A DNA stretch of 64,000 nucleotides from Cyanophora paradoxa (Eukaryota; Glaucocystophyceae; Cyanophorales; Cyanophoraceae), in NCBI GenBank assembly GCA_004431415.1, contig QPMI01000418.1, positions 57,708-121,707 of the forward strand. Reading direction: 5' to 3'. Below, one piece after another: positions 45,365 through 54,202 of the stretch. A model generated the notes under the pieces. That model had not been told where the DNA came from, did no database searches, and saw only the letters and a list, made by a program, of their open reading frames with translations. The number at the start of each line of letters is the position of its first letter. Position 1 is the first letter of the stretch. The position numbers were made by a program, and so were the translations under genes.

Positions 45365-48300
45365 CTACTTCCCCAGGCCGAACCCCCGCTCACCCGACTG
45401 AATTTCCCCTCCCTCGCCCCCTGACGCTGGCGGAGAAAAGTTGGCTGGGGAATGCCTTCCGGTTTGCAGACAATGATTACTGCGCGGAGCAAATTCTCAT
45501 GTCAAAACCCCCCCTCCCACCCGCCCCCCGACCTGACCCTCATCGTCACTCCCTCATTCGACGAGGCGACCTTATCCACCTCCGGCCGCATGCCGCCCTC
45601 AGCCTCCCCCTTGTGGAAGCTTTCCTTGACAGGCTCTCCTCCCGTGAAGCCGCCCTGGCCTCGCCTCACCCTGCCTACTTCCTGTCGTCCAGCTCCTATC
45701 CCGCTAGTGCAGCCTCCCAATTTGACTCTCAGGGCTCTGCCCTTCTCCCCCTGCACCAATACCTTCCCCCCGGACGCCTTCTCGATGCCCGCCTTGTCCT
45801 TGTCCCCATCCTTACCTATCGCCCCACTCATCATACCCCACCAGCCCCCTCGCCGACCCTTCCCTCAGGCAGATCCCGGCACCCTCCGGTCCCCCCGGGA
45901 CACTGGCACCTACTCGCTTTATTTCCTCAGACGCGCTCGTTCTACATTCACAACGGCTCCCTCGACGTCCCTGATCACCTTGTCTCCTTTGCACAAGACT
46001 TGGCCGCCACTTGGAGTCACCGCGACTCTGGTTCCCCCCTCCCCCTCACTCCATTCTGCAGATGGACCTATTTACGCCCGGAGACATCCCTATCCGTTCT
46101 CCAGCCCCCCAACAGCACGGCCTGCGGCCCTCTCCTCCTCCTCACAGCCGACCTACTCAGTCGCTCCTCAGCACTTGCCCCGTCGGACTTGCCCCGCCCC
46201 CCAGCCTATATTCAGGTCGACAATGCATCGCTCCGCAGATATCGTGAATATATTGCCCTCAGCCTCTGCTACGGGTCCGTCACCCTTGACCCTATATGCT
46301 GTGGTCCTGCCCTCCCGGCCCTCAGACCCCCACCGACCTTCCCGGGGCGTCCCCAACCGCCACGCCGCCCCCCGGTCTCCACTGGCGGCACCCTACCTAC
46401 CCTAGACTCCCCACCATCCTCCCCCGACCACCCAGCCCTCCCGCGCTCCCCAACTGTGCTTGAGTCTACCCCGCCTCGCCCTGCAGGGCCCGCCACCCCC
46501 CTCCCTCCCGGTGCTCGCTACGCCCAAGAACTCGCCTCTCAGCTCGCTGACCTGGCCCGCAACGAAGCTTCCGCAACAGCACGCCGTCTCTTCCGGCCGT
46601 CCCACGTGACCCCACTCGAGGCGGCGACCATCCTAGCTGAAGCCGCTCACCGCGACGCCGCCCAGCCGCCACCACGGTCCGCCAAAACATCTAAAACGGT
46701 CGCAAAGAAAGAGGCGGCCCGGACTCCGGCCAAGAACCGTATCCCGAACCCAGCCTATACTCCTGACAACTGCCACAATGACGCCGTTGACAAGCTCGCC
46801 AAAACGACCCCAGACGCCCCCCTCTCAGCCCTTCTCTTCATTCCCTACAGCTTCAAATGCTTCCTCATCCGCATCGGCCTCCCGCCCCCGTCATCCCAAG
46901 GCCCAGTTCCAGGAGCCGAGCCCTACAGAGGCAGACTACATGCATACCGCGTTGAGGGGGACCCCCGCTCTCACTTCCTAGCCGAAGCCTCCCTCTCCCA
47001 ATACCTCGACTGGCGCCAGCTTCGCAACGCGGGGGCCGTCCTCAGCAATCCCCACGTTACCCTCGCCCCAGCCCTCTCCCTCGTGTCCGACAAGCCACCG
47101 GACCGCCGTACCCCCACAGGCGATCACCTCCGCAAAGTCAGATTCCAGTGCATTCTTGGAGGCCTCCCCTCCCTCACCATCCGCCTCCTCCATGACCCCG
47201 ACCTATACGGCCCTCTCTTTCCTGACGGTATCGCCCACTGCCCCTTCTGTCACCTCCCTCCCACCCCGGCCCCAGTCCCCGAGGATCCTGCTTCCCCACC
47301 CCCACCCTCCCCGCCCCCTGCCACGCTCACCCCCCCGGGCTCCCCACCGCCCCCTTCCCCACCGAGGGCCGCAGACCCCAGACAGCCCGACCCCACAACC
47401 CACCCCCCGAAGACTTCATTCACATATTTACTTGCCCCGCCGCTCGCCTCCTCCTCCAAGCTCTCCAGGACGCACTCGTGACCTTCCTCCGCACCCGGGT
47501 TCTCCGCCACTCGCCCAAACCCTTAGGACACGACGATACTATTTTTCAACTCTTTCCCTTCCTCCGCCTCGTCTCCCCTGACCCCGCCTCTCCCCTCCAA
47601 TCCGCCCTCCTCTCCCCCACTGAAAATCCGGCCCTTTTCCGCCCCCCAGGTCTCACCGATACCCTATGGACAAAGCTTAGCCCGGCCTTGGCTGACCTGC
47701 TCCCCTTCCCCGCCCCTGCCCTCCTGCGCCTCGGTACCCCGGCAGGAATGCCCGCCCTCTGCACAGCCCTGGGCATCAACAAGACCACCACAATGTCCAT
47801 CCAAAAAGATTTAGCGCTACTCCTTGACCAACACCTCCGTGCGATCTGGAGGGACCGCTGCGCCCGCAACCACGCCTGGGAGCTCCGACAAGGCATCACT
47901 GACAGAACCAAACGTCGATACCGCAAACATGCCGACACCAAACCCTCCCGCTCGCCGCCAGTACAGCCGCCTGGTCCCCCCCTCCCCCCCCGCCCCTCCC
48001 CGCCCCCTCCCTCCATGATACTATCTCCATCACTGACTTCTGCTGCGGATTGGACTCGGAAAGCCAACCATGGGTTCTCCTGGAAAATTTCCGCCAGGCA
48101 ACTGCACGACTCCCTGCCTCCCCCTCGCCCCAGACCGCCCCCTCCCCCCAGGCCCCCCCCGCCCCCCAGCCGCCCAATACCAGCACCGTAGCCATGACAT
48201 CGGACTTCTCTTGTACCTGTGGCACCCGATTTGCCTCCGCAGCTGCCCTCCAAGCCCACTCCGACGCCAGACGGGGAAAGTGCCCCGCTCGCCCTGAGAC

Positions 48301-48394
48301 CACCCCATACCCTAGATCTGCCTCCCAACCTGCTGCACCCCCAACGCAACCTTCTCACAAGAACCCCGACAATGGCACCCTGCCCGCTTTGCCC
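45365..48394 (+). pseudogene. Family B polyprotein segment 5: Ulp1-like module II, RNase H C-half, zinc fingers
   Basis: Continues segment 4 after a frameshift. Module II (about 45420-46290) has PLVEAFLDRLSS, GHWHLLALF (His 45901-45903), NGSL (Asn 45952-45954 at the usual Asp position) and LQPPNSTACG (Gln 46102-46104, Cys 46123-46125), the motif order of a C48/Ulp1 cysteine peptidase. It is followed by HNDAVDKLAK (final RNase H Asp 46789-46791), a region shared with element A, and CPFC (47239-47250). After a frameshift in a C-rich tract comes HIFTCPAAR (His 47421, Cys 47433), together an RVT-type zinc knuckle. Then come WRDRCARNHAWELRQG and a C2HC finger, SCTCGTRFASAAALQAH...GKC (about 48205-48285). 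Another frameshift lies near 48000. Cut at 48394 by the retroposed unit. Confidence 0.8.
48376..48394 (+). repeat. Target-site duplication, left copy (retroposed unit)
   Basis: CACCCTGCCCGCTTTGCCC, identical to 49558-49576. Confidence 0.96.
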
Positions 48395-49557
48395 TTTTTT
48401 TTGCAAAAATGACGGTATATTGACGGCACTACCACATCAATCTACCGGACCCTTCCGAAAGTAGACAAGTCGAATCTACCCAAAACCGAAGTTTACCAGT
48501 CTGCCTCACTAACAAGTAGAGAATAGCAAGACAGCTGCCCATGGGCCCATCCTCATAAAAGGTCCTGAAAAAACAGACCTATGTACTGCGGGGAGCAAGG
48601 GTTCTCGTTTTCCGATAGCCTGCCCACGTACACCTCAGTACATAATAGCCTATATTCCAGGATGCACGAGGCATATCCCTACGAGGAGTCACGAAAGCAG
48701 GAAAGGATCTGCGAAGGAACCCAACCTCAGAGATAGACGACGAGAAAGAAAGAAACGTAGCGTCGCGCGCGTCGCCTACTCCTACTTCTATATCTAGGAC
48801 GAGAGAAAGAGAAAGGGGGACGACTGCGGGTGGCGCGCGGCGCCCCCAACTCCGCCCACGGCGACCCGCGCGGGGCCGCCGCTGGAGCGGTTTGCCAGGG
48901 GTGAGCCGCCACCTCGCGCCGCGGTTCCTCCTCCTCGAGCTCCCGCCACCAGTGCGTGAGAACCAGTCCGCCGCCGCCAGACACCTGCCCCCGATCGCAG
49001 CGCGGCCGCGGCGAGGCTCCACCGTCGCCGACCCGCTGGCGGGCGCCCCCGGGTGCCCGCAGGAGAGAGACGCGGGCCGCCGGAGGACGAGGACCCGAGA
49101 GCGGAGCAGAGAGGAGAGTCCCGGCGCCGGAGGAGACGCACAGGAGGACCCCCGCGCGGCGGAACCTCGGCGGCCGCCGGTCATCGAGAGGCCGGCGTCA
49201 TCTGGCGGGAGGAATGGTCCTACTCGCTCCGCCTCTGCCGCCTTCTCCTTTGCCGGGCGCTGTTGGATGGTGCGTCCGAAGAGCAACCTGCGCGCACGCG
49301 GAGGATCCGCCGCGCCCGGGGCGTCCTTACGCGCACGGCGTACGATCCAGGACGAGCCCAGATCGGCGCCGGACCCGCCAGGCGCGGCTGTCGATCTTTC
49401 CCGAGATTGCGCTAGCTGCCAGCGGGCGCGATGATCCCGGGCTTGCCGGAACGCCAGCAGGCTGTAGAAGACGAAGCTGCTACGCACTGTCCCCCGCGGG
49501 GTGCACAAGGGCGCCGCCAGAGGCGGCCCTCGCAACCCCGTACCCCCCCGAGGGAAT
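48395..49557 (-). mobile_element. 1.16-kb retroposed unit (SINE-like or retrocopy)
   Basis: Minus orientation: T8 at 48395-48402, then on the sense strand a 3' end TGCCGTCAATATACCGTCAT followed by TTTTGC and the A tail. Exact 19-bp duplications flank it. It has no RT, endonuclease or other recognisable domain. A 318-codon minus-strand frame (48579-49535) is Arg/Ser/Gly-rich and looks compositional. Family B also ends in TTTTGC plus A tail with ATTGAT...GTGCCGT...TCAAT just upstream, so this unit may be a non-autonomous partner of B. A retrocopy of a host RNA is the alternative. Confidence 0.8.
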
Positions 49558-49576
49558 CACCCTGCCCGCTTTGCCC
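49558..49576 (+). repeat. Target-site duplication, right copy (retroposed unit)
   Basis: CACCCTGCCCGCTTTGCCC, identical to 48376-48394. Confidence 0.96.
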
Positions 49577-50443
49577 ACGGGCCCTACGTCCGCTACTCAA
49601 CCTTCCAAGCGCCCCGCCCTAACGCCCCCCCTGGCCCCTCCCTCGAAACGAACTCGCCCTTCGCCTACCTCACGCAAACGGACAACCGATACTCCCCCCG
49701 CCCCGGCACCCAAACGCCCGTGCCCCATGACCCCTCCCCTTCCCGCCTCTGCACCCGCCCCACCCGTACATACGGCGAAAAGAAAGGCAGCCGGTCGCAA
49801 GACTCCCAAGCGCGGGACCAAAAAAGCGCGAACGGTTTCGATACCCGCTGGACAACTCACAATCACGTCCCTCTTCGCACCTGGAGTGTACAAACCACTA
49901 ACGACGCTTCCAGTAGCCGACTCTCCCCCCCCCTCCTCGCTTCAGCCGGCCCCCCCGACCGAGACCCCGCACGATGCCGCCCCGCCGCCCCCTACGGTAC
50001 CTCCCCCGGCCCCAACCGACTCACAAGTGTCGAACCCCTCGTTGACTCCGGCCAACCCTATGGCTTCGGCCCTCCCATTGGCTTCGGCCCCCCCCCCGGC
50101 TTCGGCCACCCCATCGGCTTCGGCCCCCCCCCCGGCTTCGGCCACCCCATCGGCCTCGGCCACCCCTCTGGCCTCGGCCACCCCCCCTACTCAGACCGAC
50201 CCCTCCCGACCCCTCGCGACCCGCCTCCTCTCCGCACTCCCCGCTCTCTGCGCCGCCTGTCAGTGCCCACGCTCACTCCACTCTGCCGTCCCGGCACCGC
50301 TCCCTGCCCTGCCCCGCATCCGCTGCCCACCCCCTCCCGCTGCCGCCGCCCACTCCCTCTCCTTCCTCATATCTTCCTCCTACCACCTTCTTCACCTCGA
50401 CAGAACGGGACACCGATTAATCGGGGTCCTGGGGCGCAGGTGA
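49577..50443 (+). CDS. Family B polyprotein C-terminus
   Basis: Resumes after the retroposed unit. It contains a Lys/Arg-rich stretch (TAKRKAAGRKTPKRGTKKAR, about 49770-49830) that resembles a nuclear localisation signal. The PCNA-interacting-peptide-like QLTITSLF follows at 49852-49875, then VYKPLTTL. Imperfect 18-bp repeats encode ASAPP-type sequence (about 50065-50190). A Cys/His cluster, CAACQCPRSLH, starts at 50248, and the conserved end GHRLIGVLGRR precedes the TGA stop at 50441-50443. The terminus is the same in all three copies, which supports this stop as genuine. Confidence 0.8.
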   Translation, partial: TGPTSATQPSKRPALTPPLAPPSKRTRPSPTSRKRTTDTPPAPAPKRPCPMTPPLPASAPAPPVHTAKRKAAGRKTPKRGTKKARTVSIPAGQLTITSLFAPGVYKPLTTLPVADSPPPSSLQPAPPTETPHDAAPPPPTVPPPAPTDSQVSNPSLTPANPMASALPLASAPPPASATPSASAPPPASATPSASATPLASATPPTQTDPSRPLATRLLSALPALCAACQCPRSLHSAVPAPLPALPRIRCPPPPAAAAHSLSFLISSSYHLLHLDRTGHRLIGVLGRR

Positions 50444-50767
50444 GGAGGAGGGAGGAGGCAGAGTGAGGAGGAGGAAGGGTGGCGGCGCGGCGGCAAGGGA
50501 GGGCGGCGGACTGCGAGACATTTCACTTCCAGGGCTCATGAGGGATGGAGGAGTTGATCAAGGGGTGGGCGCGCGGGCCTGGTTACGGCTATCACCGAAA
50601 ACCATGGCTCCCCCACTCAGGCGAACCTCCCATATTGAGCGACCCATGGCCGGCACCTTGCTAGCGTCTTCGGCTAGACAGATGACCGGTCGGAAGGGCA
50701 CGTCACGTAGAACATTGATACATGTGCCGTGGTGTATCAATGCGACGTCCACTTTTGCAAAAAAAAA
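50444..50767 (+). other. Family B 3' untranslated region, hairpin and A tail
   Basis: Non-coding and highly similar in all three copies. It starts with purine-rich GGAGGAGG sequence. Near the end is a perfect hairpin, stems 50713-50722 and 50733-50742 (CATTGATACA / TGTATCAATG), loop TGTGCCGTGG, followed by CGACGTCCACTTTTGC and the A tail. By analogy with LINEs whose RT recognises a 3' stem-loop, this may be the template-recognition site. Confidence 0.85.
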
Positions 50768-51454
50768 GCGTACTGGCGCGCATAGACATAGCAGGGCCTG
50801 CGCACCCCCGAAATCCGCTTTTCGGAGCCGGAGCAGCGCAGGAAGGTACCCGACGGCAAAAATTCGATCCTGCACGGGCCCGGACATCTTTCCGTGCGCC
50901 CACGCCGCGGCGCACGCGCGGAACGATAGCATAAGCATTTGAGATGTAGACAAAGCCTTCCGCACGCTTTGCCGATGCGCGGGGCCGCGAGGACCCAGCC
51001 GACCCCGAAAATTCGATCCTGCATGGACCTGCACGTCTTTCCGCGCGCCCTCGCCTCCGCAGCCCCGCACATCGATGCTATATGCATTCGAGATTCTGTT
51101 TAAGCGATTCGCAAGCTCTGTGCATGCGCCTGGCCGCGAGAACCTCGCCCCTCCCGGGCCTCCCGGGAGGAAGCCCAGGGCTGCCGCCGCCCTACTCGCC
51201 AGGCGCGCACTCGATCGACGTACCCCCGTCGTCTTCTGTCGCAGCTAGCCTAGCTATAGTGGTAGTATCGGTGGCTTTAATTTTCTTAGCAGCATTTCCG
51301 AGCCATGCGTACGGTGCGCACGCATTTAAATTTCACGGTGCGCGTGCGCATGCGTGATCCCTCTGGGCGTGGGCTCTCTCATCTCTTTCAAGTTTGATCG
51401 ATACCCGTCTCGGGCAGCGCTCTTCCGACGACCGGCCCGGATCACCGCATCGCA
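50768..51454. other. Non-B sequence between LINE copies, with a ~149-bp repeat pair
   Basis: Two diverged direct repeats begin at AATTCGATCC (50861 and 51010, 149 bp apart). Both contain a CATCTTTCCGTGCGCCC-like block. After about 51150 the DNA is unique and slightly more AT-rich, leading to the ATG at 51455. No other gene, tRNA or promoter motif can be supported. Confidence 0.55.
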
Positions 51455-51742
51455 ATGGCTCCCGATCTCTTCGACGTGGAGTCGATTTTCGACGACGTGA
51501 AAACGGGGCTGGATACATTCAAAGTGCCATTCTTGATCATCGAGGCAGATAGGGAGGCCTTCCTTTGTTTTGCTTATCGGGAGATCGACGCGCCCTCTCT
51601 CCCCGAGGACGGGGATCCCCCGCGCGCCGCACTCAAGGTCTGCGCACGCCCTCCAGATGTATGCGGCCTCGGGGCCTTCTGATCCCGTTGCGCTCGCGCA
51701 TGCAGGCTGCAGTAAAATCGCTCACGGCCTTCATCGACGAGG
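51455..51742 (+). CDS. Probable host gene, first exon, short intron and start of exon 2; cut by LINE copy 3
   Basis: The ATG at 51455 opens a frame with balanced, protein-like composition unlike the surrounding repeats, beginning MAPDLFDVESIFDDVKTG and continuing PFLIIEADREAFLCFAYREI. A plausible intron is 51659-51705 (47 nt, GTATGC...TTCTGATCC...TGCAG). An alternative donor is at 51638. Both give phase-0 joins to exon 2, which encodes AAVKSLTAFIDE and then runs into the poly(T) of copy 3 at 51743. No family is recognised. If real, the gene is interrupted by the insertion; its remainder lies beyond the window. Confidence 0.5.
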
Positions 51743-51749
51743 TTTTTTT

Positions 51750-52061
51750 GCAAAAGTGGACGTCGCATTGATACACCACGGCACATGTATCAATGTTCTA
51801 CGTGACGTGCCCTTCCGACCGGTCAACTATCTAGCCGAAGGTGCTAGCTAGGTGCCGGCCATGGGTCGCTCAATATGGGAGGTTCGCCTGAGTGGGGGAG
51901 CCATGGTTTTCGGTGATAGCCGTAACCAGACCCGCGCGCCCACCCCTTGATCAACTCCTCCATCCCTCATGAGCCCTGGAAGTGAAATGTCTCGCAGTCC
52001 GCCGCCCTCCCTTGCCGCCGCTCCGCCACGCCTCCTCCTCCCCACTCCGCCTCCTCCCTCC
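51750..52061 (-). other. 3' untranslated region of copy 3 with terminal hairpin
   Basis: Same as 50444-50757. Hairpin stems 51766-51775 and 51786-51795, perfect 10 bp. Confidence 0.85.
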
Positions 52062-53213
52062 TCCTCACCTGCGCCCCAGGACCCCGATTAATCGGTGTCC
52101 CGTTTTGTCGAGGTGAAGAAGGTGGTAGGAGGAAGATATGAGGAAGGAGAGGGAGTGGGCGGAGGCAGCAGCTTGGGGCGGGCAGCGGATGCGGGGCAAG
52201 GCAGGGGGAGGTGCCGGGACAGCAGTGTGGAGTGAGCGTGGGCATTGGCAGGCGGCGCAGAGAGCTGGGAGTGCGGAGACGAGGCGGGCCGCGAGGGGTC
52301 GGGAGGGGTCGACCGGGTGAGAGGGGGGGGCCGAGGCCAGGGGGGTGGCCGAAGCCATGGGGTTGGCCGAAGCCAGGGGGGTGGCCGAAGCCAAAGGGGG
52401 GGCCGAGGCCATTGGGGGGGCCGAAGCCATAGGGGTGGCCGGAGCCAGCGGGGGGTCTGGCACTTGAGGGCCGGTTGGGGTCGGGGGGGAGACCGTAGGG
52501 GGCTGAGGGGCAGCGTCTTGCGAGGTCCCGAGCGGGGGGGTCAGCTGGAGCGAGGGGGGGGAGGGGGAGTTGGCTGCTTGCAGCGTCGTAAGTGGTTTGT
52601 ACACTCCGGGTGCAAAGAGGGACGTGATTGTGGGTTGCCCCGTGGGTATCGGCACCGTTCGCGCTTTTTTGGTCATGCGCCTGGGAGTCTTGCGGCCGGT
52701 TGCCTTTCTTTTTGCCGTAGGTACGGGCCGGGCGGGTGTAGAGGCGGGAGGGGGAGGGGTCGCGGGGCGCGGGCATTTTGGTGCCGGGGCGGAGGGGGTA
52801 TCGGCTGTCCGTTTACGTGAGGCAGGCGACGGGCGTGTTCGTTTTGGGGGAGGGGCCAGGGGGGGCCCCGGAGCGGGGCGTTTGGAAGGTTGGGTAGTGT
52901 TCGTAGGACCCGCGGGCGAAGCGGGCAGGATGCCAGTGTCGGAGTTCTCGTGTGACTGTCGTGCTGGGGGTACCGCAGGTGGGGAGGCAGGGCAGGAGGT
53001 GATCTCAGGGCGGGCGGGGCATTTTCCCCGTCTGGCGTCGGAGTGGGCCTGGAGGGCAGATGCAGAGGCGAACCGAGTGCCGCAGGTGCAGGAGAAGTCA
53101 GACGTCCCGGCGGCGGGTCCTGCATCGGGCAGCTGGGAGGAGGGGGGGGCCTGGGGTGAGGGGCGACGGGGAGTCGTGCAATTGCTTGGCGGAAGTTTTC
53201 CAAGAGAATCCAT
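52062..53213 (-). CDS. Copy 3, polyprotein C-terminal region, intact frame
   Basis: The best-preserved version of the C-terminus, open for 382 codons. In order: C2HC finger SCTCGTRFASASALQAHSD...GKC, basic stretch KRKATGRKTPRRMTKKAR, PCNA-box-like QPTITSLF (52614-52637), ASAPP-type repeats (about 52325-52445), CAACQCPRSLH, and the end GHRLIGVLGRR with stop at 52062-52064. One frame here, against broken frames in the backbone and copy 1, shows what the ancestral reading was. Confidence 0.8.
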
Positions 53214-54202
53214 GGTTGGCCTTCCGAGCCCAATTCGCAGCAGAAGTCGGTGATGGAGATGGTATCATGGAGGGAGGGGGCGGGGGGAGGGCGGGGGGGA
53301 GGGGGGGGACTGGGCGGCTGTATTAGAGGCGAGCGGGAGGGTTTGGAGTCTGCATGTTTGCGGTACCGACGTTTGGTTCTGTCATTGATGCCGTGTCGGA
53401 GCTCCCAGGCGTGGTTGCGGGCGCAGCGGTCTCTCCAGATTGCACGGAGGTGTTGGTCGAGGAGCAGCGCTAGGTCTTTTTGGATTGACGATGAGGTGGT
53501 CTTGTTGATACCCAGAGCTGTGCAGAGGGCAGGCAGTCCTGCCGGTGTACCGAGGCGTAGGAGAGCGAGGGCGGGGAAGGGAAGCATGTCGGCCAGGGCC
53601 GGGCTGAGTTTTTTCCATAGTGTATCGGCGAGGCCGGGGGGGCGGAAGAGAGCCGGATTTGCGGTGGGGGAGAGAAGGGCGGAATGGAGGGGAGAGGCGG
53701 GGTCAGGAGAAACGAGGCGGAGGAAGGGGAAGAGTTGAAAGATGGTATCGTCGTGTCCTAGTGGTTTGGGCGAGTGGCGGAGAACCCGGGTACGGAGGAA
53801 GGTCACGAGTGCGTCCTGGAAAGCTTGGAGAAGGAGGCGAGCGGCGGGGCAAGTAAATATGTGGACGAAGTCTTCGGGGGGGTGGGTTGTGGGGTCGGGC
53901 GGTCTGGGGTCTGCGGCCGCCGGTGGGGAAGAGGGCGAGGGGGAGCCCGGGGGGGTGCATGTGGCAGGGGGCGGGGAGGGGGAGGGTGGGGAAGCAGCAT
54001 CTTCGGGGATGGGGGCAGGGGTGGGAGGGAGGTGACAGAAGGGGCAGTGGGCGGTGCCGTCGGGGAAGAGAGGGCCGTAGAGGTCGGGGTCGTGGAGAAG
54101 GCGGATGGTGAGGGAGGGAAGGCTTCCAAGCATGCATTGGAATCTGACTTTGCGGAGGTGGTCGCCTGTGGGGGTGCGGCGGTCCGGTGGCTTGTCGGAC
54201 AC
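53150..54202 (-). CDS. Copy 3, RVT-type zinc-knuckle region, intact frame
   Basis: A single frame links HCPFCHLPP to HIFTCPAARLLLQAFQ, showing that the CxxC...HxxxxC knuckle is continuous when not frameshifted, with a Pro-rich spacer between its halves. Then follow FQLFPFLRLV, GINKTTSSSIQKDLALLLDQ, WRDRCARNHAWELRHGIND and WILLENFRQAIARLP. The frame stays open to 52673, but the protein homologous to the other copies switches to the 52062-53213 frame near 53150. Confidence 0.75.

Larger units (their letters stand above)
1..50767 (+). mobile_element. Giant non-LTR retrotransposon, family B (backbone copy, nested)
   Basis: This is the element into which most other features are inserted. Its own sequence is 1-2722, 10717-15390, 22342-26161, 34459-48394 and 49577-50767, about 26.3 kb, with the 5' end outside the window. 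It ends at 50758-50767 in an A tail after a 3' hairpin that copies 1 and 3 share. The order of parts is D1, minisatellite, D2, minisatellite, D3, D4, minisatellite, EEP endonuclease, RT, split RNase H with two Ulp1-like modules, zinc fingers, C-terminus. Exact target duplications around three of the inserts and frame continuity across two support the reconstruction. That 1-2722 belongs to the same copy is less certain, because the 2723-10716 element has no clear target duplication; the evidence is the same type of repeat array on both sides. LINEs are usually 4-10 kb, so this length is exceptional. Confidence 0.75.

Noticed and set aside
48579-49535. 318-codon frame in the 1.16-kb retroposed unit
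   Set aside because: Arg/Ser/Gly-rich, no domain, extends over both unique and repeat-like parts; probably compositional.
47239-50443. Restriction-like endonuclease (RLE) domain as in R2 or Dualen
   Set aside because: Zinc knuckles are present, but I could not find a PD-(D/E)xK-type motif after them; only the APE-type endonuclease is supported.
51240-51275. 16-bp match (AGTGGTAGTATCGGTG) to the right end of copy 3
   Set aside because: A match of this length is expected by chance in comparisons of this size, and no longer similarity surrounds it.
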